64,000 bases of DNA from an uncultured Clostridia bacterium (GTDB taxonomy: Bacteria > Bacillota > Clostridia > Oscillospirales > Acutalibacteraceae), in the NCBI GenBank assembly GCA_937884975.1, contig CAKZZS010000073.1:77853-141852 (forward strand). Direction: 5' to 3'. The notes beneath the pieces are model-generated. The model made no database searches. It worked only from the letters and a program-made list of their open reading frames with translations, and was not told the DNA's origin. The position numbers were made by a program, and so were the translations under genes. Below, one piece after another: positions 44,358 to 55,887 of this stretch (the stretch's first letter is position 1; every line of letters begins with the position of its first letter).

Positions 44358-45735
44358 TGGCAACGACTTCACTATGGCATATTGAGGGTAGCCTTAATGA
44401 TTTAATCAAGTATGTTGAAAACCCTGACAAAACAGTTGAGGTTAAGGACGACCCGACTGACTTATCTAATCTGTTGTTGTATGTTACAAGAGATGACAAG
44501 ACAGCGGACAAGCAATACGTTACTGCTATCAATTGTTTGAAGGAAATTGCACTGCAACAAATGATAGTAACAAAAAAGCAGTTTCGCAAGACGGACGGAT
44601 ATATCGCTTGGCATGGTTATCAAAGCTTTCTGCCCGGCGAGGTAACTCCTGAACAATGCCATGCAATCGGCGTGCAGTTTGCAAAGGAGATGTGGGGTGA
44701 TAGGTTTCAGGTAATCGTTACTACACATTTAGATAAAGACCATCTGCATAATCATTTCTGTATTAACTCCGTATCCTTTATTGACGGAAAGAAATACGAT
44801 TACAGCAGAAAAGAAATGCAGCGGCTTCGTGAAACCTCTGATCGCATTTGTTGGGAGCATGACCTCTCAATCATTAAGAATCCTTCGGTCAGAACTCCGA
44901 GAGCAATTTACGAGGCAGAGAAGCGAGGCGAGCCTACAAAGTACAATCTAATGAGAGAAGCAATAGACTTCGCTATTGAGCACAGCGTTGATATTAAGTC
45001 TTTTCATCAGGTAATGCGTGAACAAGGTTATGAGGTTAATCTTAACCGAGAGAGAAAATACTGGACTATCAAACGCATAGGAGATAAGAAAGCGACCCGT
45101 ATGTTCAGACTCGGTGAGGATTATGCGCACAACAGAATTCAGGAACGCATTGATGAACATGATCGCTTTGAAAACTATCATAACTACCGAAGCTTTATGG
45201 CAGAAATGCAACCGAAATATATTCGCCCGAAGCCTGTAAATTTCCGAGGCAGCTTTCAGCGTACAAGAAAGATAACGGGACTCAAAGCGTTATACTTCCG
45301 CTACTGTTATCTGCTTGGTTTTCTTCCCAAAAAGAAACAGCACAAGCCGTTATCTCCTGAACTGCGGGAGGCTTGGCGAAGGATAGACCGTTACTCTCAA
45401 AATATCAGGCTAATATGCAAACAGGATTTCAAAACCACAGATGATGTTAAGCAGTTCATTGAAACGAATACGGAGCAAATCAAAACGCTTGAAAAGGAAC
45501 GCAACCGTATTCGTGCAAGGATGAACAGAACGGACAACCCTGCCGAGAAAGAGCAATACAAATCTCAACGGGACGATATTACAACCGTTCTAACCGCTAT
45601 CCGTAAAGATAACAAAACCGCCAAGCATATCATAGAGGACAGTCCGAAAATCAAAGAGAATATTACCAAGGAAGAACGAGCGATGCAGCAGCGCTTTATC
45701 GTTCAGCAACGAAATCACAGAAGGAGGAATTATGA

Positions 45736-45754
<19 letters not shown>
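44357..45754 (+). CDS. MobA/VirD2-type relaxase
   Basis: A 465-residue relaxase of the Relaxase (PF03432-like) type. The start is ATG 44357 behind GGGAGG. The N-terminal domain has the strand-transfer region (QYVTAINC, YIAWHGYQSF) and the metal site HLDKDHLHNHFCINS. The C-terminal half is basic with a coiled coil (KQFIETNTEQIKTLEKERNRI). It should nick at oriT and lead the strand into a recipient using the conjugation pore of a helper element. No type IV secretion gene is in the element. Confidence 0.92.
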
Positions 45755-47792
<2,038 letters not shown>

Positions 47793-47833
47793 CCGTTGCT
47801 ATACCGTGATTTCTGATAAAAGACACCTCACAC

Positions 47834-47880
47834 GGGCGTACCTTCTTTATGACGGACGCCCCGAAAGAGCTTCTTTTTTT
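47834..47880 (+). repeat. right terminal inverted repeat of the element
   Basis: Inner box ACCTTCTTTATGA (47840-47852), 14 variable bases, outer box GAGCTTCTTTTTT (47867-47879). GGGCGT pairs with ACGCCC around the inner box. The pairing arms differ in sequence from the left end but keep the same position. Confidence 0.65.
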
Positions 47881-47886
47881 CAATTA

Positions 47887-48498
47887 TTATACCTGTTCGT
47901 CTGTAGTTTCAACAGTCTCGACTGCTTCAACTGTTTCGGAAGCTTCCGCAATTTCTGCGTTTTCCGCTTTGTCGCCCTTATGTCTGTGAATGACGAAGCG
48001 CTGAAGCGGATAAGTCCAGAGGAAGGGAATAGTGGTTACGAGAACGAAAATAACAAGATCTGCAAATCCCGTTATTTCACCTTTTTCATTAGTTGCCCAC
48101 GCGATATGATTTACCGCAAAATCCGTAAAGAATGCCTTCATCCAGGCGGCAATAAATACAGTTGCAACAACCATTATTATATACATTATTACCGAGGAGG
48201 TAAGACCGCTGTCGGCGTCAAATGTAACCTTTCTGTTCATAATAAAAGAAACCGCATAACCGACTGCCGCCGCGATAAAATAGGCGTAAGCGGCGTCCAT
48301 CTGGCTGTCAATTCCGAGAAAGCTGAAGACCGGATTATTGATAGTCTGTCCTGCAAGTCCCTTAAACACAATAAAATGGAAGAAGATATCGACTATGTAC
48401 TGAACAATAAATGAAGATACGCCGGCAAAGGAAAATTTAATGAATTTCCAAAGCTCGGAATGATTCTCGGTAAAAGACTTAAGTTTACTGTTATTCAC
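47887..48498 (-). CDS. GtrA-family membrane protein
   Basis: A 203-residue protein with four membrane helices and the GtrA pattern: WKFIKFSFAGVSSFIVQYIVD at the start, GYAVSFIMNRKVTF in the middle. GtrA proteins flip lipid-linked sugars or support wall glycosylation. The C terminus has an acidic Glu/Thr/Ala-rich tail (about residues 180-203). It follows the kinase gene by 86 bases. Its stop codon lies 7 bases outside the right end of the mobile element. Confidence 0.85.
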   Translation of the reverse strand: MNNSKLKSFTENHSELWKFIKFSFAGVSSFIVQYIVDIFFHFIVFKGLAGQTINNPVFSFLGIDSQMDAAYAYFIAAAVGYAVSFIMNRKVTFDADSGLTSSVIMYIIMVVATVFIAAWMKAFFTDFAVNHIAWATNEKGEITGFADLVIFVLVTTIPFLWTYPLQRFVIHRHKGDKAENAEIAEASETVEAVETVETTDEQV

Positions 48499-48584
48499 TG
48501 TATACTCCCCCTTATTCTTTTCCTTTAAACTTTAACATACAAAAGCGCAAAAGTCAATTTTTATAATTGCCGCAATTTCACTTT

Positions 48585-49325
48585 TTATCGGTGAAGCTTT
48601 TTATATTTTATTAAATCCTTTTTTAACTGCCCTACATTCTGGTAACGCTTTGACATCTGCGTATGGGTACATTTTTCAACTATTTTCCCGAGTCTTCCGT
48701 CGGGAATTCTTACAGACGGATGCTCGCCTAAAACCATTTCGTTAAGCATTACGCCGAGCGCGTAGATATCGGTTGTAGGCATAGACTGAACAATTCCGAA
48801 CTGCTCGGGCGCGGCATATCCGACAGTACCGAGATTATTTGTATCCGTGTTCCTTTCGTCGGAAATATTACGCGCGGTCTGTAAATCTATAAGCACCGCT
48901 TCGTCATCAGTATTTATAATCACATTTGAGGGCTTGATGTCCCTGTGAACAATTCTTTTTTTATGTAAAAAATCGAGAGCGCTGCAAATATTTATTGCGT
49001 ATGACACAGCCTGACCCTTTGAAAGACTTTTTTGCGCCATAATATCGCTTAAACGACAGCCCGTTATAAACTGTTCGAGAATTACGGTTTCATCCCCGTC
49101 AACGCAGTAATCGTAAATCTGCGGCAAAAAGCCGTTTTCTTCACCTATTAGCTTTTTAAGAACACTTTCGTTTCCTGTTCTCGTAACGATTAGAACAATT
49201 CTATTAGATTCGTTTTCATTGCTCAAATAGGAAACTATACGGCTGTTTTCGTTTTCCCTGAAAACCGTATCAACAGTGTATTCTTTCTCAAGCGTGCTTA
49301 AAATGTATCTGTACCTCTCGTTCAT
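48585..49325 (-). CDS. atypical Hanks-type Ser/Thr kinase (first copy)
   Basis: A 246-residue kinase without a membrane anchor. HRDIKPSNVIIN is intact, and GTVGYAAPEQF matches the activation segment, but the metal motif DFG is replaced by DLQ, no Gly-rich loop is visible, and the usual VAIK Lys position reads VLIVTR. It may therefore be weakly active or a pseudokinase. The start at ATG 49325 (GAGGG upstream) aligns residue for residue with the second kinase at 61794. It follows the PI-PLC/LRR gene closely and precedes gtrA. The C terminus RYQNVGQLKKDLIKYKKLHR is shared with the second copy. Confidence 0.85.
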   Translation of the reverse strand: MNERYRYILSTLEKEYTVDTVFRENENSRIVSYLSNENESNRIVLIVTRTGNESVLKKLIGEENGFLPQIYDYCVDGDETVILEQFITGCRLSDIMAQKSLSKGQAVSYAINICSALDFLHKKRIVHRDIKPSNVIINTDDEAVLIDLQTARNISDERNTDTNNLGTVGYAAPEQFGIVQSMPTTDIYALGVMLNEMVLGEHPSVRIPDGRLGKIVEKCTHTQMSKRYQNVGQLKKDLIKYKKLHR

Positions 49326-49356
49326 ATATACCCTCGTTTTTTCATTCATCTTTCGG

Positions 49357-52300
49357 TCACAAATTCAGCAGTCTGTCAAGAATTGCCGCGTCGAAGCCGT
49401 CAACAACGCCGTCTTCATTCATATCCGCAAGTTCAATTTGCGAAGAATTAAAGCTTATTTCACCGACGCTGTGACTGATAATCATACCCAAATCGTTTAA
49501 GTCAACCTCGCCGTCACTTGTAACCTCACCCTTTTTAACAAGGGTAATGTCAAATGAAGCCGAGGAACCGTTTACCGTAAGAGAGCCGCTAAAGGTTAAG
49601 TGATAGTTTTTATAGCCCGTTACGGTATATTCTCCGTCAACAACATTTGTAAAGATATAATCCGTGTTATTTCCGTAAACGGTTGTTTCGTAAAGCGTCT
49701 GCGACGTGTCGGAAGCAATAAGTTTAATAAGAATCGGTTCATCATTACCGTAACCGCTTGTGACGGAACCGTAAATAACGGGGCTGTTATAAAACCGGCA
49801 AAGCGCATAGCAGTTACACCCAACGTTATAAGTAAAGCTGTCGGAGCCGGCGGAGGAAGAGATAATTTCTTCCGCTTCATTTATCAAAAGCCACTGTTTA
49901 ACGGTTTTACCGCCCGTATATCTGACAGTTACGGTTTCGCCGCTTGAAACCTCGGCGTTATCCGAAAGCTCGGTTTCACCCGAATACATCTTAATTTCGG
50001 AATTGCAGCTGCCCTCGGGAATAAACAGAACTCCGCTCCTTCCCTCATACTCGTCATACAGTTCACAGCCGCCCGAATAAAGAACGGGCAAAGTATCAAA
50101 ATCATCGGTAAATGCCGCCGGTATACTGTCGGTTTCGGAAAGGTAAAGTGAATAAACCTCGGAGGGGCTTAACGCCTTATTAAAGCAGTAAACATTATCA
50201 AGCGAAAGCGAACAGGTTCCCCAATAGGCAGTATATCCGCCGAAATACAGGCTTGTTTCACCGCTTGTAAGAAAACCGAGCAGTCCTCCGTTCGACTGAT
50301 AGTTATCGGTACCCGTAACCGTAATCGACTTACTCAACACGCCGTTAATAAACACGTTGAAATGATAGTCGTCGATTATTTCAACCGTTATAAACTGCCA
50401 GACCTTATTAGTTATACCGTCATTTGCGGTTGTGTAGTCAAAATATAAGCCTGCCGAAGAAAGCGTTGGGTCATTTCCGCCGTCGCCGTTATTGAAGCGG
50501 ATATATCCGTCGGTACCTATACAAAAATATTTCTTCGCGTCAAGACCTTCCTTCGCAAAGGTCAGGGATTCGAGATTACCGTAATAATTACCGTTAATCC
50601 TCTGCCAGAAACTAACAGTAAGTCCCTTTGACGCATCCGCGTTTTCAAAGGGATTTACACCCGTGGAAACGTAATTTGCATACTGACCGCCGTTCTGGGT
50701 ATACGGAAATGATACTGTCCCCTGCCTTCCGTCATTGTCAGTATTGTCAAGGGTAACGGATTTACCGTTATCCTGCCAACCGGTAACGGCCGTTCCGCCA
50801 AGCGAATCGGTAAATGTGTTAAGATAAGAATAACTTGCCCTACCGCTGATTTCGTCAGCCGATTTTGCGTAGTTTACAAACTGAACCGAGTCAAGATAGC
50901 AGTCGGCGGTGCCTGCCATAGTCGGGTAGATGCTGAACGATGAGCCGTAATACAGCTTTATTTCGTCGCTTTTTAAAAACGAGAAAATACCGTCGTCTCC
51001 GCTCACACCCTCGGGATAACCCGAAGCGCATATATCATTAAGAACATATTCCTTTGCCAACGTGTGATTTACATAGTAATGAAGAATATGCTTACCCGAA
51101 ATGTCCTTGTCAACGGTTATATCAATATCAACCCAGCTGTCCGACGTGGTGTTGACCTCCGAAGATGTATTTATATCAAAATAGCAGTTATTCCAGCCGC
51201 CCTTTCCGCCGTTTCCGTCATTAAAAAGAACAGTGCCGTTTGCCATTATAATAAAATACCTGTTATCGGTATTCACGCCCGTTGAAAAATTGATAAGCGC
51301 AGTATTCCAACCGAGGTCGCTGTTACAAAGCTTTGAAAAGCTTATTGTTACGCCGTTTGACAAATCCTTATTTGCAAACGGGTTTTCACTTTCCCAAACC
51401 GTATTTCCGACCTTTGCGTTAATATGATATCTCGAAAAATCCGTTACAACGTAAGGAATGGATTTGCTGTCGGCATAGCTTTGCGAATAAATCCCGTCAG
51501 ATCCGTACATCACGAGCGCAGGCGTATTCGTAAACGCGTTATCGGCAATTGAATTTACGCTCGAAGACGTACAAAATTCATTCATTGCGGTACAGTCCTT
51601 AAACGCATAAACGCCAATTGAGCTGACGGAATTGTCGTGTATATCAAAGCTTGTAAGACTGCTGCACTTTGCAAAAGCACCTTCGCCGATTGAGGTAATA
51701 CCCGACGGCAAAACCACCTCGGTAACATTATCAAAGCCGTAAAAAGCGTAGTCACCAATTGAGGTAATGCCCTCGCCGACGGTAATTTTAGTTATTATAT
51801 CGCTGTTGTACTGACCGTCAAAAACCGAATTTTTAATCTGGTCTCCCCACGGAGCGGTCGAGCCCATTCCGTTCACGCCGTTCGCAGAGGTAAAAGCATA
51901 ATTATTCATCGCGCCGTTACCCGTAAGGGTAAGCTCACCCGTTATTCGGTTAAGGGTATAGGAAATATTTCCGTCAGTTCCCTGAACTACGGTTGAAACC
52001 GCTTCATTATTAAGAATAATATATCTTGCAAGCTCTTCGGAAGCAAAATCCATTGCAAAAATACCCGACGGCTTCTTTTTATTATATGTAAAAGAAGCGT
52101 ATCCCGAATTCACCTTTTCGGCAAGATTAGACGGGTTCGGAATAGTCGAATCGGAGACTGTTGAAGAGAAATTGAAATAGTATTCTCCCCTGTAATGACC
52201 AAGGGACAGCATTTCCTGTGTTGCAAGCTTTTTCGAGTCGGTATTCCATTTATAATGGTCCTGAACATGGAAGGTGCCGACGCCCGAATTAGTGTTTGTA

Positions 52301-53055
52301 ACATTATCGTAAACAGGGGTAGTATATGACCCGTCGGAATAATCTCCCCATTTAACCTTCTGACCCGATTCCTCCTCGGAAGCGGTTGACCCTGAGGTGG
52401 CAATAATCTGGTCAAAGCGGTTCATCAGCACGCATTTTCCCCTGACCGAATCAAGAGTCGGAACGCTTTTTCCAAGATACCAATAATCGTGATAGTTATA
52501 GCTTTCTCCGTAGAAATACTTATTCTGCCCGTAGCCGTGGATATATTCGTAAATTGCGGAGGTGAACACTGCAGCGCCGGCGTTTCCGTCATCCTCTTTA
52601 ATTGAGACGAGCACAGTTTCGCTCGGATGAGCGTCAAGCCAGTTATAAATATGCTGAAAAACAAAGTCAAGATAATAATAATCGTTTCCGTCCCAACAGT
52701 CCGCAGAGCCGTGAACAGTCTTAACGGAATAGGTTGAAGAGTCAACCTCACATCTGATATCAAGGAACCTGACTCCCACATTGAGCTGTTCGGTAATATT
52801 AAGGCTCTGGCATTTCGCCGTACTTGAAACAAGCCAGTCGTTATCAAACTTTCTTGCGCAGCTGTCGTGAGTTCCGGGAATGGTTATTTCCGTAAGAAAC
52901 GTTTCCCCTCTTATAGCCTTCATCCACTCGGAGGACGAAACATTTTCGAGCGTAACCGCGCTTTCATAAAGCGACGAAGCCCCGATGCGCAAAGGAGACA
53001 ACAGAGCAACAATTAAAGATATTGCAGTTAAAAATGAAATAATACGCTTTTTCAT
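49357..53055 (-). CDS. secreted PI-PLC-like phosphodiesterase with LRR, LamG and dockerin modules
   Basis: A 1,232-residue exported protein starting at ATG 53055. After the signal peptide (to about residue 28) comes a PI-PLC X-type domain: TIPGTHDSCARKF (catalytic His), FLDIRCEV, HGSADCWDG and LVSIKEDDG. Then BspA-type leucine-rich repeats (ITSIGDYAFYGFDNVTEVVL), two LamG/concanavalin-like domains each followed by an SFLK/GFLTSGE-type edge, a short Ig-like part, and a C-terminal dockerin (TSDGEVDLNDL..., MNEDGVVDGFDAA). PI-PLC with a dockerin is unusual. The kinase gene starts 31 bases later. Confidence 0.85.
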   Translation of the reverse strand: MKKRIISFLTAISLIVALLSPLRIGASSLYESAVTLENVSSSEWMKAIRGETFLTEITIPGTHDSCARKFDNDWLVSSTAKCQSLNITEQLNVGVRFLDIRCEVDSSTYSVKTVHGSADCWDGNDYYYLDFVFQHIYNWLDAHPSETVLVSIKEDDGNAGAAVFTSAIYEYIHGYGQNKYFYGESYNYHDYWYLGKSVPTLDSVRGKCVLMNRFDQIIATSGSTASEEESGQKVKWGDYSDGSYTTPVYDNVTNTNSGVGTFHVQDHYKWNTDSKKLATQEMLSLGHYRGEYYFNFSSTVSDSTIPNPSNLAEKVNSGYASFTYNKKKPSGIFAMDFASEELARYIILNNEAVSTVVQGTDGNISYTLNRITGELTLTGNGAMNNYAFTSANGVNGMGSTAPWGDQIKNSVFDGQYNSDIITKITVGEGITSIGDYAFYGFDNVTEVVLPSGITSIGEGAFAKCSSLTSFDIHDNSVSSIGVYAFKDCTAMNEFCTSSSVNSIADNAFTNTPALVMYGSDGIYSQSYADSKSIPYVVTDFSRYHINAKVGNTVWESENPFANKDLSNGVTISFSKLCNSDLGWNTALINFSTGVNTDNRYFIIMANGTVLFNDGNGGKGGWNNCYFDINTSSEVNTTSDSWVDIDITVDKDISGKHILHYYVNHTLAKEYVLNDICASGYPEGVSGDDGIFSFLKSDEIKLYYGSSFSIYPTMAGTADCYLDSVQFVNYAKSADEISGRASYSYLNTFTDSLGGTAVTGWQDNGKSVTLDNTDNDGRQGTVSFPYTQNGGQYANYVSTGVNPFENADASKGLTVSFWQRINGNYYGNLESLTFAKEGLDAKKYFCIGTDGYIRFNNGDGGNDPTLSSAGLYFDYTTANDGITNKVWQFITVEIIDDYHFNVFINGVLSKSITVTGTDNYQSNGGLLGFLTSGETSLYFGGYTAYWGTCSLSLDNVYCFNKALSPSEVYSLYLSETDSIPAAFTDDFDTLPVLYSGGCELYDEYEGRSGVLFIPEGSCNSEIKMYSGETELSDNAEVSSGETVTVRYTGGKTVKQWLLINEAEEIISSSAGSDSFTYNVGCNCYALCRFYNSPVIYGSVTSGYGNDEPILIKLIASDTSQTLYETTVYGNNTDYIFTNVVDGEYTVTGYKNYHLTFSGSLTVNGSSASFDITLVKKGEVTSDGEVDLNDLGMIISHSVGEISFNSSQIELADMNEDGVVDGFDAAILDRLLNL

Positions 53056-53360
53056 TTGGCTCACCGTAAAAATGTTTTTTATAATTTTATCACATAAATT
53101 TTTGATTATCAACTAAAAGTAAGTCTCCCGTTCTCTTGTCTCTGTCATATTAAAGAAAAATTATTTGCTTTTTTACCTCTCTTTTTGAAATAAATACTAT
53201 ATATTAAAGTAATTCGCCGTACTTATTGATTTTTCCGTTTAATAATGATATAACGTTAAAAAACGAAAGGAGTTTAAACAGTATACAGAAAACACAGCTC
53301 CTTTGCACATATAAAAACTTGATAATAACATAATTAAGTTCGGTTCATAAAGCGTCGAAA

Positions 53361-53399
53361 AACAAGGCTTTGGATTTGGCTCCGAAGCCTTGTTTAATT
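53361..53399 (+). terminator. orphan hairpin in the divergent gap 53056-53547
   Basis: The 490-base gap separates divergent genes, yet it contains a strong terminator-like hairpin AACAAGGCTT/AAGCCTTGTT (plus TGGA/TCCG inner pairs) followed by TTTAATTT. The rest holds an AAAGGAG/CTCCTTT inverted pair near 53267-53307 and CGTAGTG/CACT-type short repeats at 53430-53490 that may be operator sites of the XRE gene. No gene with a start codon and ribosome site was found. Confidence 0.6.
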
Positions 53400-53547
53400 T
53401 AATGTTACCTGAATATAACTTTTTCGTAGTGTTCTTCGTAGTGATAATTGTTTATTCATCATAATTCCACTTTACGAAGACAAATTCCACTATGATAGGA
53501 TTGAATTAAATAAATGCTTGATTTATAATAAAAATCGAGGTGAGATA

Positions 53548-54231
53548 ATGAACAACAAGGATGTCGGCAAGTTTATTTCCAAACTCAGAAAATCCAAAGG
53601 GTTAACTCAGAACGAGTTAGCAGAAAAACTGAATATAAGTAATAAAACTGTTTCAAAGTGGGAAACCGGTGAAGGCTTACCCGATATTTCTGTTTTGCCT
53701 GAACTTGCCAAAGCATTGGAGGTTACTGTTGACGAACTGCTTAATGCGGAGTTTAAAGAGGAAGCGCGCATAAAAGTTGAAGAAGTTGCAAACGAGAAAA
53801 ACCTTCTTAACATTTTTCATATCTGCTTTTTGATTTCATGTTTTGTTTGCGGATTCGGAACCCTGATAGGCGGTTTTAATGAAATTTATTGTACCCTTTG
53901 TTTCAGAATTCTGTTCTATACACATTGGGAAATAATATTCGCCGCCGTCGGTTTTTTCTGCATTGTTTTTGGAAATCTGCTTTTTTACATCAGCGCACTA
54001 AGATTGAATGTGATTTATTCTAAAGAAAGAATTATACAGCTAACCTATAAAAAAGCGTCTATCCTTTTTATGATAAGTTTCATTTTTATTCTTACATTCA
54101 TAATAAGGATTGTCGACCATTACCTATGGCTTCCCTACACTGAAATGATAGTCGGAGCATTGATATTGATTATTACGGTTATACTTTGTATTGCGTTCTC
54201 TAAAAGAATGGAGAGGAAATATAAACAGTAA
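53548..54231 (+). CDS. XRE-family regulator with a four-helix membrane domain
   Basis: A 227-residue protein starting at ATG 53548 (GAGGTGAG upstream). Residues 1-65 are a Cro/C1 helix-turn-helix (KLRKSKGLTQNELAEKLNISNKTVSKWETGEGLPDI), 66-85 a linker, and the rest four membrane helices. Membrane-bound XRE regulators probably sense the envelope or a membrane ligand. It heads a five-gene plus-strand run with three tiny membrane proteins and a PstS-like protein. Confidence 0.85.
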   Translation: MNNKDVGKFISKLRKSKGLTQNELAEKLNISNKTVSKWETGEGLPDISVLPELAKALEVTVDELLNAEFKEEARIKVEEVANEKNLLNIFHICFLISCFVCGFGTLIGGFNEIYCTLCFRILFYTHWEIIFAAVGFFCIVFGNLLFYISALRLNVIYSKERIIQLTYKKASILFMISFIFILTFIIRIVDHYLWLPYTEMIVGALILIITVILCIAFSKRMERKYKQ

Positions 54232-54249
54232 GATTTTTGGAGTAAAACA

Positions 54250-54477
54250 ATGGATTTATTTGATTTTGCCGTTATCGGTTTGTTTATTATTATTCCCGTC
54301 CTGATAATTCTTTGGTTTGTTGTTTCTCTTGTTCGGTTTATCAGGCGTGATAAATCGAACAGAATCAGTTGTATCAATCGCAAAGATTCATTACTTGTAT
54401 CCGGTGTGTTTCTTGTAGTTGAAATTGCATTCGTTGCGTTTATTATTATGGCTTTAAATGATCTTGAGCATATGTAG
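54250..54477 (+). CDS. small membrane protein, copy A of a paralogous pair
   Basis: A 75-residue protein with two membrane helices around a basic loop (VRFIRRDKSNRISC). It ends in ALNDLEHM. The next gene has the same layout and a similar end (MSELEYM), so the pair arose by duplication. It starts 18 bases after the XRE gene. I do not recognise a named family. Confidence 0.75.
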   Translation: MDLFDFAVIGLFIIIPVLIILWFVVSLVRFIRRDKSNRISCINRKDSLLVSGVFLVVEIAFVAFIIMALNDLEHM

Positions 54478-54488
54478 GAGAGATTATT

Positions 54489-54728
54489 ATGGAATATATT
54501 ATTTTGGCGTTTGCTTATATAATGATAGCGTTATTTTGGGTATCTCCCATCGCTTTATTTATCTGGTTTATATATTCGTTAATCCGTTTAATCAGATGCA
54601 ATAAAGAAGATAAAGGTGAATTTTACAGGAGCAAAAGGCGGTTGATTATTTCAGGAATATTAACTGCTGTTGATATTGCATTTACAATTCTGGTCATTAC
54701 AGGTATGAGCGAACTTGAATATATGTAG
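54489..54728 (+). CDS. small membrane protein, copy B of a paralogous pair
   Basis: A 79-residue protein with two helices, a basic loop (IRLIRCNKEDKGEFYRSKRR) and the ending ITGMSELEYM. It shares with copy A the order helix, F-I-R-x-x-K loop, second helix starting SGxxxxVxIAF, and acidic-Leu-Glu C terminus. Start behind GGAGAG, 11 bases after copy A. Confidence 0.75.
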   Translation: MEYIILAFAYIMIALFWVSPIALFIWFIYSLIRLIRCNKEDKGEFYRSKRRLIISGILTAVDIAFTILVITGMSELEYM

Positions 54729-54738
54729 GTGAATCTGT

Positions 54739-54876
54739 ATGAGTGAAAAAGTTTTTAACAGGTTACTGTTAACAATCTGTATTATCGGCATTGTAAGCGT
54801 TATAGCACTTACAATTTATACCTATATGCTTTACAAGGATTGCTCAATTATTTCATATATAGCAAACAGAGGGTAG
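54739..54876 (+). CDS. 45-residue single-helix membrane protein
   Basis: A tiny gene between copy B and the PstS-like gene: MSEKVFNRLLLTICIIGIV... ends in IISYIANRG. It has one membrane helix (about residues 8-30). AGGTGA lies 6 bases before the ATG, and the gaps on both sides (10 and 4 bases) are operon-like. Function unknown. Confidence 0.65.
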   Translation: MSEKVFNRLLLTICIIGIVSVIALTIYTYMLYKDCSIISYIANRG

Positions 54877-54880
54877 AAAT

Positions 54881-55834
54881 ATGAGACTGAAAAAACAAAT
54901 TGCCGTTTTGCTCGCTCTTTTTTTATTCTTTACTGCAGTTGATTTCGGTTTTTACAATGTTTTCACAAAAAGATATATAAATGACACAAGTGAGCAAATG
55001 CAGGCAAAATCAATAGAACTTTATAAATACTTACCTTTTGACAGCAATTCTCAAATCGTTAAACTTGACAGTGAGTTTAAGCTCGAAAAAGATTTGCCTG
55101 TCATTGACGGTGCAGCAGCGTTATACCCCGTTTTTTCCGCATTTGTTAATGCCGTATATCCTCAAGACAGTGTTTCATTTGACGGCGAAAACTTTACTGA
55201 AGGAAGTGCCCTTCAATACACTAATACAAGAGGGGCATACAAAGCGGTGGTTGACGGAAATGTCGATTTGATTGTTTGCGTTAAACCCAGTGAGGAGCAA
55301 AAAAAGTACGCCTCGGATAATGGAGTTGAACTGGAGTATGTCCCTATAGGATATGAAGCGTTTGTATTCATAGTAAATATCAACAACCCGGTAGATAATC
55401 TTACCACTGATAACATCAGAGATATTTATTCGGGAAAAATTGTCAATTGGTCTCAGGTCGGAGGAAACAACAAATACATTGATCCCATAACACGAAACAA
55501 GGGAAGCGGCAGTCAAACCGCTATGCTCTCATTTATGAACGGGCAGAAAATAAAAAAGAATCCTGTTGCAGTATTTGGAAGTCCAATAGGCTTTTCGTTC
55601 AGATACTATGTTGAGAGTCTTGTTGCAAACGGAAAAGTAAAGATGCTTTCTCTTGACGGAGTATATCCCGACAAAGAAAATATCGCAAACAAAACTTATC
55701 CGATAGTAAGTGAAATTTACGCAGTATATGACAAAGCAAATAAAAACCCGAACATTCAGCCGCTTGTTGAATGGATGCTTTCCGATGAGGGTCAGGAAAT
55801 TATCGAAAAAAGCGGCTATGTGCCGTTGAGTTAA
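54881..55834 (+). CDS. PstS-like substrate-binding protein with N-terminal anchor
   Basis: A 317-residue protein with one N-terminal membrane helix (7-27) and no lipobox. The body has the PstS-type fold: IDGAAALYPVFSAFVNAVYP, VDLIVCVKPSEEQ, GYEAFVFIVN, IYSGKIVNWSQVGG, and TRNKGSGSQTAML, the phosphate-site loop. No pst permease or ATPase gene follows, so it is an orphan binding protein and more likely a sensor or adhesin than a transporter part. The neighbouring XRE membrane regulator is a plausible partner. Confidence 0.8.
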   Translation: MRLKKQIAVLLALFLFFTAVDFGFYNVFTKRYINDTSEQMQAKSIELYKYLPFDSNSQIVKLDSEFKLEKDLPVIDGAAALYPVFSAFVNAVYPQDSVSFDGENFTEGSALQYTNTRGAYKAVVDGNVDLIVCVKPSEEQKKYASDNGVELEYVPIGYEAFVFIVNINNPVDNLTTDNIRDIYSGKIVNWSQVGGNNKYIDPITRNKGSGSQTAMLSFMNGQKIKKNPVAVFGSPIGFSFRYYVESLVANGKVKMLSLDGVYPDKENIANKTYPIVSEIYAVYDKANKNPNIQPLVEWMLSDEGQEIIEKSGYVPLS

Positions 55835-55887
55835 TCAGTGTTTGACTTTCGATATAAAGATGAAATTGAATGCTTCGCAAACAGTGA

